A DNA stretch of 49,079 nucleotides from a virus: positions 1-49,079 of IMG/VR virus record IMGVR_UViG_3300045284_000227; one strand, 5' to 3'. The position numbers and the translations under genes are program-made. The notes below the pieces were generated by a model, which was given only the letters and a program-made list of their open reading frames with translations, searched no databases and was not told the DNA's origin. Each line of letters starts with the position of its first letter. Within the stretch, counting starts at the first letter, position 1. Of this stretch, positions 1 through 6,521 are shown piece after piece.

Positions 1-115
1 GATCGCATTCCATCCAGACAGCCGCCTTGGTGATGCTGATGTCGGCATGTCGGAGCGCGGCCCGAATCAAATCGGCATCGAGCAGGGCAAGCAGGAACAT
101 GAGGCTGTGTCTCAT
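1..115 (-). CDS. Partial copy of the HTH-like early gene (5' end)
   Basis: This is the first part of the gene that is complete at 48725-49072. The ATG reads leftward from 115 with an AGGAAA-type ribosome site about 8 bases before it. On the closed circle this is one gene that follows the HNH gene after a 63-base gap. Nothing recognisable lies in 116-178. Confidence 0.8.
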   Translation of the reverse strand, partial: MRHSLMFLLALLDADLIRAALRHADISITKAAVWMECD

Positions 116-122
116 TTCGCTT
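1..122. repeat. Terminal direct repeat, left copy (circle overlap)
   Basis: These 122 bases are identical to 48958-49079, so the two ends overlap. Such an exact end repeat is what assembly of a circular or circularly permuted molecule produces. It could also be a true short terminal redundancy; read coverage would tell. The repeat contains the start of the HTH-like gene that is complete at the right end. Confidence 0.95.
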
Positions 123-178
123 TTCCTACGGTCTGAATCCGTGCCTTCCTTAAATCATTAACACTGCGTAGAGTGGGC

Positions 179-823
179 CTATGACGCCTGACGCGATGCT
201 GAGAGCACACGCTGCACTGGAGCCAGATGCTGACGACGCCGGAAGTTCACCGTTTGGCTTATGCATGCCTTCGTTACGCCGAATTGAGCTGCGAGCGCAG
301 TCACTGTTAGGCCGCGCATCCGCAGATGCCGAATCTCAATTACCTGTTCAGCCGAGAGCTTGCGCGGTACGGTCTTGTACTTCGGGAAGCGCCTTCGCTC
401 CTTCGCGTCGTTTGAGTTGTCCTGATACGTCCCGACGAGAAGGTGTGATGGCTGGACGCAATACCCCACGTCACAGGTGTGCCGCACGAGCTGCCCGTCC
501 GGGATGGGACCGTTAAACAGCAGATAACTCAGGCGATGCGCGTAAATGTGTTCGCCGTGATAGAGCGCGAATTGACCGTGCTGACCGCCCTTCCAGGTGC
601 CCGTACGGCTCCCGGTCCAGAGCCAGCAGCCCCGATCGATATGGACGAACTTCGCAAAACGTGCAATGATGTCGGCGCATTCCGGTGGCTTCCGTGCCGC
701 CAGCTCGCGCCAAAGGTCACAGGCGGGAGTTACGTTGTTAACATACTCTACACTCCACTCATTATCAGATCCAAGTGGATTAAGGCCTAATTTCGCCATG
801 AGTGCGGTAGAAGCAGCCTTCAT
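179..823 (-). CDS. HNH homing-type endonuclease with C-terminal HTH
   Basis: A 214-residue protein. The central part has the HNH_3-type pattern RHTCDVGYCVQPSHL followed by a conserved Asn (GTYQDNSNDA), as in free-standing phage HNH nucleases, which cut DNA using one metal ion. The last 50 or so residues (RKLSAEQVIEIRHLRMRG to KACISQTV) form a helix-turn-helix that probably directs DNA binding. The ATG at 823 lies two bases after the stop of the Cro-like gene; a longer in-frame reading up to 919 would overlap that gene and is rejected. It sits as a probable selfish insert between the Cro-like gene and the next early gene. Confidence 0.85.
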   Translation of the reverse strand: MKAASTALMAKLGLNPLGSDNEWSVEYVNNVTPACDLWRELAARKPPECADIIARFAKFVHIDRGCWLWTGSRTGTWKGGQHGQFALYHGEHIYAHRLSYLLFNGPIPDGQLVRHTCDVGYCVQPSHLLVGTYQDNSNDAKERRRFPKYKTVPRKLSAEQVIEIRHLRMRGLTVTALAAQFGVTKACISQTVNFRRRQHLAPVQRVLSASRQAS

Positions 824-825
824 GT

Positions 826-1053
826 TCAGACTTCTTCGTATTCTGGCGGCCAACCGGCGATGGATTCGATGGGAACGTTCGTGACTTGGCTCAGTTTCAA
901 GGCCAAATACAGCGAACATCTCCGGGATTTACTGAGCACGTTCGACAGATGGGACTGCTTGCAGCCAACACGCCGCGCTAACGCGCATTGATTCGTGCCA
1001 GTGGCCGCCATCCACTCCTGAACCGTGCGATACGGACGCTTGTTTCTGGGCAT
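826..1053 (-). CDS. Cro-like HTH transcriptional regulator
   Basis: A 75-residue protein starting MPRNKRPYRTVQEWM. It has an XRE/Cro-type helix-turn-helix (GTNQCALARRVGCKQSHLSN), with the recognition helix near residues 30-42. It is the first gene of the leftward early operon and is divergent from the CI-like gene, the usual arrangement of a lysis-lysogeny switch. The ATG at 1053 was preferred to an upstream TTG at 1086 because the TTG overlaps the predicted -10 box and operator. No strong Shine-Dalgarno sequence is visible, so the transcript may have a short leader. Binding specificity is unknown. Confidence 0.8.
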   Translation of the reverse strand: MPRNKRPYRTVQEWMAATGTNQCALARRVGCKQSHLSNVLSKSRRCSLYLALKLSQVTNVPIESIAGWPPEYEEV

Positions 1054-1070
1054 ATTGAGTAATTGCTGGG

Positions 1071-1086
1071 TTGTTGCCGACAACAA
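1071..1086. promoter_or_regulatory. Operator candidate: perfect dyad TTGTTG-N4-CAACAA
   Basis: A perfect inverted repeat with 6-base arms and the spacer CCGA. It overlaps the -10 box of the leftward early promoter and lies between the divergent Cro-like and CI-like genes, so it is the obvious repressor binding site. A second, weaker dyad (AGAA-A-TTCT, 1090-1098) lies within the promoter spacer. Confidence 0.65.
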
Positions 1087-1111
1087 TAAAGAAATTCTCT
1101 GAACAGGTCAA
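1083..1111 (-). promoter_or_regulatory. Early leftward sigma70-type promoter
   Basis: Read on the minus strand, TTGACC (1111-1106) and TATTGT (1088-1083) are separated by exactly 17 bases, close to the bacterial sigma70 consensus. Transcription would begin about 20 bases before the Cro-like ATG. The operator dyad covers the -10 box. Confidence 0.65.
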
Positions 1112-1220
1112 GCATAATCGTCAGACGTTTCTGAAAAAAGTTGAAGTGTGCGGAAACGGTCATCGTCGCGTGCTAGGGTTCAAGACGACCAGGGAAACAG
1201 CGAGAAGTTCGGAGTGGCAG

Positions 1221-1682
1221 ATGTTCCCCGCGGCTAGTGAACGTGTACGGCAGCGCATCAAGGAATGGGTTGATCAGCACGGCTACGGGAGTCAGCGGCA
1301 GCTCGCACGGTCTGTCCCAGCGAAGTTTGGCGAGCCGCATGGCGATCAGTGGATTAGCGATCTGGTGAAGGGGAAGGCCGACCTGAGACTGAAAGACTTG
1401 GACCCGATTGCGGATGCGATGGGCGTGCCCCCTGGATGGCTTGTCCGCCGTCCCGATCGGAATTACGAGGAACTGTCGATGCAAGAATCGAAGCTCCTCC
1501 GGTACTTTCGTTCATTGCCAGAGACTGTGAGGCATGGGTTCATCACATGGATGGACTACTTTTTTCGTGCCCAGGACGACACCGTCCACGTCACCATCAA
1601 AACCAGAGACGCCAAGACGAAAGTTGCCAGACAACACGAAGCGCAAGCGTCTCGGAGGCGGCCCCAAAAAGTAGGAGCCTAA
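1221..1682 (+). CDS. CI-like HTH repressor
   Basis: A 153-residue protein. The N-terminal half (YGSQRQLARSVPAKFGEP to GVPPGWLVRR) is an XRE-type helix-turn-helix, and the middle contains the segment LLRYFRSLPETVRHGF found in short phage repressors. There is no S24/LexA-type autocleavage domain, so induction would not be by RecA-stimulated self-cleavage. The ATG at 1221 is preceded by GGAG with a 6-base gap; the longer reading from 1071 would run through the operator and has no ribosome site. The tail is Arg/Lys-rich. It is the only rightward gene of the switch and overlaps the convergent gene at 1679 by 4 bases. Confidence 0.8.
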   Translation: MFPAASERVRQRIKEWVDQHGYGSQRQLARSVPAKFGEPHGDQWISDLVKGKADLRLKDLDPIADAMGVPPGWLVRRPDRNYEELSMQESKLLRYFRSLPETVRHGFITWMDYFFRAQDDTVHVTIKTRDAKTKVARQHEAQASRRRPQKVGA

Positions 1683-1906
1683 TCCTCGCACCCTTCGTTC
1701 TCCGACTCGGTCAGGACAAAGTCCAGATGCTCGGTCAATGCGGCCAAGACCCATTGGGTCAGCCGGCTCATGGGAATATGGGCAGCGGTCAACGCGGCCA
1801 TAATCGACTCGGTCCGCATGGTGACTTCCAGGTGCCGCTTCAGGATGTGCTCGCCGGTCACGGCCGTCTGGTCGCACGCCTTGTCGGTAAAATCACCGGG
1901 GTTCAT
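1679..1906 (-). CDS. Small hypothetical protein, last gene of the accessory operon
   Basis: 75 residues of unknown function, probably helical (MRTESIMAALTAAHIPMSRL). Its ATG overlaps the stop of the exported protease by 4 bases (ATGA), implying coupled translation. It ends inside the stop region of the convergent CI-like gene, with no terminator hairpin visible between them. Confidence 0.6.
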   Translation of the reverse strand: MNPGDFTDKACDQTAVTGEHILKRHLEVTMRTESIMAALTAAHIPMSRLTQWVLAALTEHLDFVLTESENEGCED

Positions 1907-2511
1907 GGCTTTGGCAGGTACCGGCCAATCTTGTCGCGGATCTTCTCAGCCCCGACCCCGATGCCTACGGTCTGGCTGGCCTGCTGGACGATGCTGACGA
2001 CTTCGCCGTGCTCGTCAATCACCGGCCCCCCGGACTGCCCAGGCACGAACGGCGCATCTATCATCACGAAGGGTCCGCCCTCCAGCTCTGGGAGGTCAAT
2101 CGCCGCATTACTCACGTAGGCGTGGCGGAACATGGGCTTCTCCAGGCCGTAGCCGTGCCCGAAGGAGCCAATCTCCTGCCCCTGTTTCGGGTTCTTCTCG
2201 GCAATGACCAGAGCGGGTCGGCCGGTGTCCTCAACCTCCAGCAGCATGAGGTCGGAGTGGGTATCCTTCCAGATGACCGTCGCGGTTTCGTGATCGGCAA
2301 AGATGGCGGTACCGTTACAGTGCTCGGCGGTTAGGACGAGATCCACCTTCTGGTCTTTCCGTAGCCGGTCCGCGTTCACAATGAATCCGGTACAGCGGCC
2401 CTGCCCAGCTTCGATGTAGACGACGCTCTTACTGAGCTTGTCGGCAATAGGGGTCCAGTCCGCCGTGAGGAACACGACGGCCATAGTCAACGCTACGATT
2501 ACTTCACGCAT
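1903..2511 (-). CDS. Exported trypsin-like serine protease
   Basis: 202 residues. The N-terminus has a hydrophobic stretch (VIVALTMAVVFLTA) that looks like a signal peptide or anchor. The full chymotrypsin-fold triad can be read: His in LVLTAEHC, Asp in HSDLMLLEV and Ser in PGQSGGPV. Disulfide-capable cysteines flank the His site. No PDZ domain follows, so it is shorter than HtrA/DegP. It probably acts outside the cytoplasm, on host envelope proteins or on phage products. It is translationally coupled to the gene after it. Confidence 0.85.
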   Translation of the reverse strand: MREVIVALTMAVVFLTADWTPIADKLSKSVVYIEAGQGRCTGFIVNADRLRKDQKVDLVLTAEHCNGTAIFADHETATVIWKDTHSDLMLLEVEDTGRPALVIAEKNPKQGQEIGSFGHGYGLEKPMFRHAYVSNAAIDLPELEGGPFVMIDAPFVPGQSGGPVIDEHGEVVSIVQQASQTVGIGVGAEKIRDKIGRYLPKP

Positions 2512-2514
2512 ACG

Positions 2515-2760
2515 TCACCCCAATTTCCACGATCGAGAGCAGACAGGGCAGAACGCCTCTTGCTGGCCGGCGGTGTCCACCACTTCTACGAGACGTTCCT
2601 CTCCACAGCCGAGACAGTGCAGATCGGTCTGAAGCCGGTTGGCCCCCAGAATGACCTGATGCGCCTCGCCGCCTTTGGTCGTCTCGAGCTCCAGGCAGAC
2701 CCCTCGCCTGACAGCTTTGAGGATCGTCGCGCCGGTCAGCCAGTCCACGGTGGCGTCCAT
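2515..2760 (-). CDS. Small zinc-ribbon protein
   Basis: 81 residues starting MDATVDWLTGATIL. The C-terminal half has two CxxC knuckles (CLGC and CPVC) about 25 residues apart, a typical zinc ribbon. The function is unknown. The start overlaps the stop of the C39-like peptidase by one base (TGATG), which decides the start over a longer reading. Confidence 0.65.
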   Translation of the reverse strand: MDATVDWLTGATILKAVRRGVCLELETTKGGEAHQVILGANRLQTDLHCLGCGEERLVEVVDTAGQQEAFCPVCSRSWKLG

Positions 2761-3164
2761 CAGGCTTCCACCAGTAACGTGCAGGGGCGCGTCTTGTTCT
2801 TGTGCAGGTAATCCAGCGCGTCCCACGCTTCCCCGCCATCAGGGTCCAGAATCATGCCGTTCTTGTAGACCACCCAATGCCCCGCCCATGACATGTTCCC
2901 GCCCATGAGCCCCAGAATCCCCGTCTGCAATTCCAAGTAGTCTTTCTTTCTGTAGCAACGCCTCAAGGGATGACCCAACGCCTCCGCAATCGTCTCCAGG
3001 TGGTAGAGGCCCAGCCCGCGCTTGGTTGGCTTGGTCGAGCCGAACACCGACCGGCACGACGCTGCCACGTCGCCATAGGAGAGGCCGAGATACATGGCGA
3101 GGGCCGCGACTCCGCAATCGAAGTCATGCCGTTGCGCGAGCACCTTGACGCCTCGGCGCTTCAT
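2760..3164 (-). CDS. C39-like papain-fold cysteine peptidase
   Basis: 134 residues. The N-terminal segment QRHDFDCGVAALAMYLG carries the catalytic Cys of the C39 / bacteriocin-processing family (also the fold of phage BtrH-type proteins). GHWVVYKNGMILDPDGG supplies the His and Asp. There is no transporter domain and no signal peptide, so it is a free-standing cytoplasmic peptidase. The substrate is unknown; processing of a phage precursor or a host target are both possible. The ATG at 3164 overlaps the stop of the preceding small ORF (ATGA). Confidence 0.75.
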   Translation of the reverse strand: MKRRGVKVLAQRHDFDCGVAALAMYLGLSYGDVAASCRSVFGSTKPTKRGLGLYHLETIAEALGHPLRRCYRKKDYLELQTGILGLMGGNMSWAGHWVVYKNGMILDPDGGEAWDALDYLHKNKTRPCTLLVEA

Positions 3165-3343
3165 GCTAAAATGCCTGCGGCATATGACGGCGTGGGTTGC
3201 CAATGAAGCGGTAAGCAGGCAACATCTGGCCCGCCACTACACGCGCCTGACGAGGGTTTAACGCACCCGAAACCGAAAGGTTGCGCGGAGGAGTCCCACG
3301 GCGGGGAACAACTGACTCCCAGCCGCTTCGCCTTCGCCGCCAT
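3161..3343 (-). CDS. Small Cys-containing hypothetical protein
   Basis: An ORF of 60 residues with a basic N-terminus (MAAKAKRLG) and four cysteines. It fills the space between the exonuclease and the peptidase genes; its stop overlaps the peptidase start by 4 bases, and it begins 9 bases after the exonuclease stop. That spacing is the main argument that it is real. No family was recognised. Confidence 0.4.
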   Translation of the reverse strand: MAAKAKRLGVSCSPPWDSSAQPFGFGCVKPSSGACSGGPDVACLPLHWQPTPSYAAGILA

Positions 3344-3351
3344 TTGCCACT

Positions 3352-3936
3352 TCACGGCACGTACTCCACCGATTGCGCACTCCCAGAGCGCCAAACCTTC
3401 GCCGGTCCGAGGTAGTCCCGCGCCAGCAGCTCGCGTCTCAGCGCCTGGTGCTGTCTCACATCCCCAGTCACGCGGTTGCGCACTTCGGCCAATCCTTCGG
3501 GGGTCAATCGATTGGCCGCACGCCACTTGCTCTGGTTCATCTGGACCTTGGCATGTTCCAGTCGGAACATCGCCCCCAGGCTCTCCTGCGACAGACTCAG
3601 ACCCTTGGAGCGAATCAGGTGGATCTTGGTGTCCTGCACCATGACATCCGGCAACGGAGCCATGAGGCATTCCATCAGCGCCCCGTTCACCATCGGCAAG
3701 TCGTGTCCGAGGATGTAATGCCCCGTGACCACATCCGCCTGACGGTAGGCGTTCACAAACTGTTTCAGGATGTAGGGCAGCGGGTGTTCTCCGAGGAGGT
3801 ACACGGTCACGTCGGAGTCATCCCACGCCCACGCAATCGCGGTGACTTCGGCCGTGGTGAAGTCGGACCCCAGATAGCTCAGAGGCCGGTTCTCGATGTC
3901 GAAGTCCAGCACGCGCATTGGGCGCGAGTTCACCAT
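3352..3936 (-). CDS. DEDD-type 3'-5' exonuclease
   Basis: About 194 residues with an RNase H-like exonuclease fold of the DnaQ / DNA polymerase B exonuclease kind. Motif I is VLDFDIENRP (Asp and Glu), motif II is GHDLPMVNGAL (Asp), and motif III is TGDVRQHQALRR (Asp), so the acidic metal-binding set is complete. No polymerase domain is attached. It probably degrades single-stranded or host DNA, or trims ends during replication. The start is uncertain: ATG 3936 or ATG 3918; neither has a good ribosome site. Confidence 0.75.
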   Translation of the reverse strand: MVNSRPMRVLDFDIENRPLSYLGSDFTTAEVTAIAWAWDDSDVTVYLLGEHPLPYILKQFVNAYRQADVVTGHYILGHDLPMVNGALMECLMAPLPDVMVQDTKIHLIRSKGLSLSQESLGAMFRLEHAKVQMNQSKWRAANRLTPEGLAEVRNRVTGDVRQHQALRRELLARDYLGPAKVWRSGSAQSVEYVP

Positions 3937-3964
3937 TACGTTGATCGGCGTAACGGTGACAGAC

Positions 3965-4201
3965 TTACTTGGCGTCGGATGGCGTGGTCGGACCAGAATC
4001 CTCATCAGCCTCAATCACCAAATCAAATGCTTGGCCTTCGGTCAGACCCAAGACGCTCTTGCCAGATTTCATCGCCTCGATTTCTGGCAGCAAGACGTCC
4101 TCGATGAAGTCGATGCGCTCAAACTTCTGTTTGAGTGCGAACTGGGAGAGTCGAAACGCTTTCAGTTTCTTCTCCTGCCGACTGTCGCGTGACAAGCTCA
4201 C
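3965..4201 (-). CDS. Hypothetical helical protein, acidic C-terminus
   Basis: 78 residues, basic at the N-terminus and acidic at the C-terminus (VIEADEDSGPTTPSD). The GTG start at 4201 is chosen because an AGGAGG ribosome site sits 4 bases upstream, inside the previous gene. It overlaps that gene by 83 bases in another frame, a long overlap for this genome. Function unknown. Confidence 0.6.
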   Translation of the reverse strand: MSLSRDSRQEKKLKAFRLSQFALKQKFERIDFIEDVLLPEIEAMKSGKSVLGLTEGQAFDLVIEADEDSGPTTPSDAK

Positions 4202-4487
4202 GCAGCCTCCTCTTGATATGCGCGTTCACGACGTGCGCTTCTTCCACCGTGGCCGCTTTCCCGAAATAGTCATCACCCAGGCGGAGCCGCCGATCGTTTA
4301 CCGTCTTCCGCTTCGGGCTGAGGTCATACCGTCGCTTGCGAGCCAACGCCGCTGGTGTCGAGTTCTGTGAGGCATACCGCCGACGCTGGCGACTGCACGG
4401 ACGGCAGATGCGGCCCAGATGATGTCGCTGGAGCTTCGCATCGGCTGGTCCCTGACAGAACCGGCAGGCTACGACCACTTCCACCAT
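4119..4487 (-). CDS. Cys4 zinc-finger protein, HNH-like core without a clear active site
   Basis: 122 residues. The start has CRFC and CRPC knuckles with a HH pair between them (LQRHHLGRICRPC), followed by a strongly basic region (QRRRYASQNS to LARKRRYDL). This is the layout of phage zinc-finger proteins related to HNH recombination endonucleases, but the second half of an HNH site is not evident. It may bind DNA or RNA. It overlaps neighbours on both sides. Confidence 0.55.
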   Translation of the reverse strand: MVEVVVACRFCQGPADAKLQRHHLGRICRPCSRQRRRYASQNSTPAALARKRRYDLSPKRKTVNDRRLRLGDDYFGKAATVEEAHVVNAHIKRRLRELVTRQSAGEETESVSTLPVRTQTEV

Positions 4488-4702
4488 CGGCGCTCGTCCT
4501 CGGTCATGGCTTGCAGCCAGTCGGCATACCGCACGTCATCCTCCCGAATCAGCACGCGCCAGCCTTTCTCCTGCCAGAATGCGATATTGGGTACGCCCAC
4601 GATCCGTGACGCCACAATCCCCGGCGACACGTACTTGAACATGATGGCGTCCAGCGGTTTGCCGTCCATGCCATTGGTCAGTAGTCGTAGTCGATCGAGC
4701 AC
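4469..4702 (-). CDS. Hypothetical protein
   Basis: 77 residues ending in a Trp-rich tail (DERRWWKWS). No family recognised. Start candidates are GTG 4702 and ATG 4669. It lies 19 bases after the previous gene and overlaps the next by 19 bases, consistent with an operon gene. Confidence 0.55.
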   Translation of the reverse strand: MLDRLRLLTNGMDGKPLDAIMFKYVSPGIVASRIVGVPNIAFWQEKGWRVLIREDDVRYADWLQAMTEDERRWWKWS

Positions 4703-4721
4703 CAGGTGCCGGATACGTCAA

Positions 4722-4967
4722 TCATTTGCCGCACTTCGCGCATATCCTTGGCTTCGCTCTCCGCGCCACGCCGCACTTGCACGTCTCTGCATGCTCGCAG
4801 GCGAAGACGTGTGTTTCGCCACAGCAGAAGGTTGTTGGCGCGGAGTAGACCCACTGGTTCGCATAAGGCCAGTACGTGGTCTCGCTTGGATAGAACTGGA
4901 CATTGCCGAGCGTGGCCTGTCCACCAGTGATGGTGAGCGCGCCTCCAGAATTATTGTCAATAATCAT
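4722..4967 (-). CDS. Small zinc-ribbon protein
   Basis: 81 residues. The N-terminal part is a short repetitive beta-rich stretch (MIIDNNSGGALTITGG), and the C-terminal part has several Cys (TFCCGETHVFACEH, CKCG, CAKCGK) for one or two zinc sites. The ATG at 4967 is preceded by GAGGAA with a 5-base gap, which rules out the longer frame. The N-terminus looks like that of virion surface proteins; the role is not known. Confidence 0.6.
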   Translation of the reverse strand: MIIDNNSGGALTITGGQATLGNVQFYPSETTYWPYANQWVYSAPTTFCCGETHVFACEHAETCKCGVARRAKPRICAKCGK

Positions 4968-4977
4968 GCGTGTTCCT

Positions 4978-5271
4978 CTATGCGGCCTTCTTCGCCGCGA
5001 TGATGTTCTGGAGCGCCACGACGGCATCAATAACCCCGCGCGTGGCCTTGTCCACGTCTGCGTCGTTGAGGAGGTCTTTATTGGTCAGGTTCTCGGCGGC
5101 GACCACCGCATCCTTCACGACCGCGAGCACGGCGTCCTGCTTGGCCTGCCCCGAGAGGTCTTTGAGGTGGATGATGGTCTTCGCGACTGTTTCCACTTGG
5201 CCGACCGCCGGCACGGCGGCTTCCACGATGGACTTGGTGAGGGTGAAAATCGTCTTCCAGGGAATGTTCAT
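4978..5271 (-). CDS. Hypothetical helical phage protein
   Basis: 97 residues, rich in Ala, Val and Lys, predicted mostly helical with no membrane segment. AGGAG stands 6 bases before the ATG. It starts 8 bases after the lipoprotein gene. Small helical proteins of this kind recur in phage genomes near fibre and lysis genes, but no function can be given. Confidence 0.6.
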   Translation of the reverse strand: MNIPWKTIFTLTKSIVEAAVPAVGQVETVAKTIIHLKDLSGQAKQDAVLAVVKDAVVAAENLTNKDLLNDADVDKATRGVIDAVVALQNIIAAKKAA

Positions 5272-5279
5272 TGAGTCTC

Positions 5280-6521
5280 CTATTGATAGGGTACGAGGGT
5301 GAATCCAGAGGTTGGGCGAATCCGCACGACATAGGGGCCGACCTGATAGGTCCGGAGCGTGGCCCCTTGTTCGTCGATGCGGGAGTAGGGTCCCAACGGG
5401 GCATCCGCCGGGTAGAAGTTCAGCGCACGCAACGCAGCGGCCGCGCAGATGGCTTCATCAGGCGTCGGCAGATGCCCGTATTTGCCGCTCTCGAAATGGA
5501 AGGTGCCGCCAGCGCCCAGCAGTGAGGCTGCACCGAAGTAGCCTTCCCAGTCTGCCGGCGTGCAGCCCCCGACATCTTCCAGCTTGGCGGGTTCGTCTGC
5601 TGTGGCTGGCTCATGGAAGGCTGGGTCCGTAGGCGCTCCCGGCCCGCCGCCTGACCAGTACTCCAAGAGGTCATGGGCACGGCGGGGCCATTCACCATCA
5701 CGCGGCGTATGTGGAGTTAAGTAAAGGCCGCGATGCCCTGTGATAGTCAGACCGTCTGTCCATAAAATAGCGGTCGCGGGAACGCGCAGCGCGGCTGGAT
5801 CAACTTTGTCGTGGACGCCAGGTTCGTTCACGAGCTCCACCAGGAGGTTGGCTTCACTGAAGCTGGCGAAGAAGTGGTCTACGAGGGCTTGCGCCTCACT
5901 GGGGGGCTTGTAGCCGGTGAACAGCACTTCTTCGACGTAGAAGCCTCGCTGGGCGACGTAGGCGAGGAATCCGTGGACGCAGTCGTCTGAGGCTTGCGGC
6001 CAGCCGGTTCCCGGCCATTCGACGTACAGGAACACGCGCAGGACGTTGAAGCCTTTGAAGGCGTCAAGGAATGGGGTAATGTCCTCCCCTTTGCAGAATC
6101 GGTCCTGTAGGCCAAACGCCGTGACCCCCTTCCAGCGCCACGCCTGACTATTCTGATAGAAGATTTTCCCGTTGGCGGTGAGCCTCGGAGTGGGAGGAGC
6201 AAGTCGCTGAAGAACGACAGCAATTCTTCGATGCCGATCAACGGCCACGCAATCGGTGGGCGCATAGGGATGGAATCCTTCGTGTTCTACGGTGAGCGTG
6301 TAGCACCCGGTGTGGACGGTGAAGTAGGCCCACCCGAAATCGTTCGCATCTTTGGCGACTCCCGCGAAGGTGACGTGACTCCCCGCCTGCAATTGCCCTG
6401 CGGGGTCGCTGATGCTGACCGAGAAATCCCAGGCGGGAGACTGAGGTGGCTTCGGCGGACCAATGGGACCACACGCATTGAGCGTAAGCAGCAACGCAAG
6501 AAGCGTAAGAAGTCGCCTCAT
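5280..6521 (-). CDS. Lipoprotein with (beta/alpha)8 glycoside-hydrolase-like domain
   Basis: 413 residues. The start MRRLLTLLALLLTLNAC is a lipoprotein signal peptide with lipobox LNAC (Cys17), so the product should be lipid-anchored outside the inner membrane. Residues about 30-108 look like an Ig or carboxypeptidase-regulatory-like beta domain. Residues about 115-400 resemble a clan-A glycosidase barrel, with VNEP at 231-234 as the likely acid/base Glu and a candidate nucleophile Glu in HFESG (344). The substrate is unknown. The ATG at 6521 overlaps the upstream gene by 4 bases. A lipid-anchored glycosidase encoded by a phage suggests surface-polysaccharide modification of the infected or lysogenic host. 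Confidence 0.7.
   Translation of the reverse strand: MRRLLTLLALLLTLNACGPIGPPKPPQSPAWDFSVSISDPAGQLQAGSHVTFAGVAKDANDFGWAYFTVHTGCYTLTVEHEGFHPYAPTDCVAVDRHRRIAVVLQRLAPPTPRLTANGKIFYQNSQAWRWKGVTAFGLQDRFCKGEDITPFLDAFKGFNVLRVFLYVEWPGTGWPQASDDCVHGFLAYVAQRGFYVEEVLFTGYKPPSEAQALVDHFFASFSEANLLVELVNEPGVHDKVDPAALRVPATAILWTDGLTITGHRGLYLTPHTPRDGEWPRRAHDLLEYWSGGGPGAPTDPAFHEPATADEPAKLEDVGGCTPADWEGYFGAASLLGAGGTFHFESGKYGHLPTPDEAICAAAALRALNFYPADAPLGPYSRIDEQGATLRTYQVGPYVVRIRPTSGFTLVPYQ

Noticed and set aside
1071-1220. Longer CI-like protein starting at 1071
   Set aside because: It would run across the operator and early promoter; ATG 1221 has a proper ribosome site.
3181-3670. 169-codon leftward ORF ending at 3161
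   Set aside because: Most of it overlaps the DEDD exonuclease in another frame; only the last 60 codons, starting at 3343, were kept as a tentative gene.
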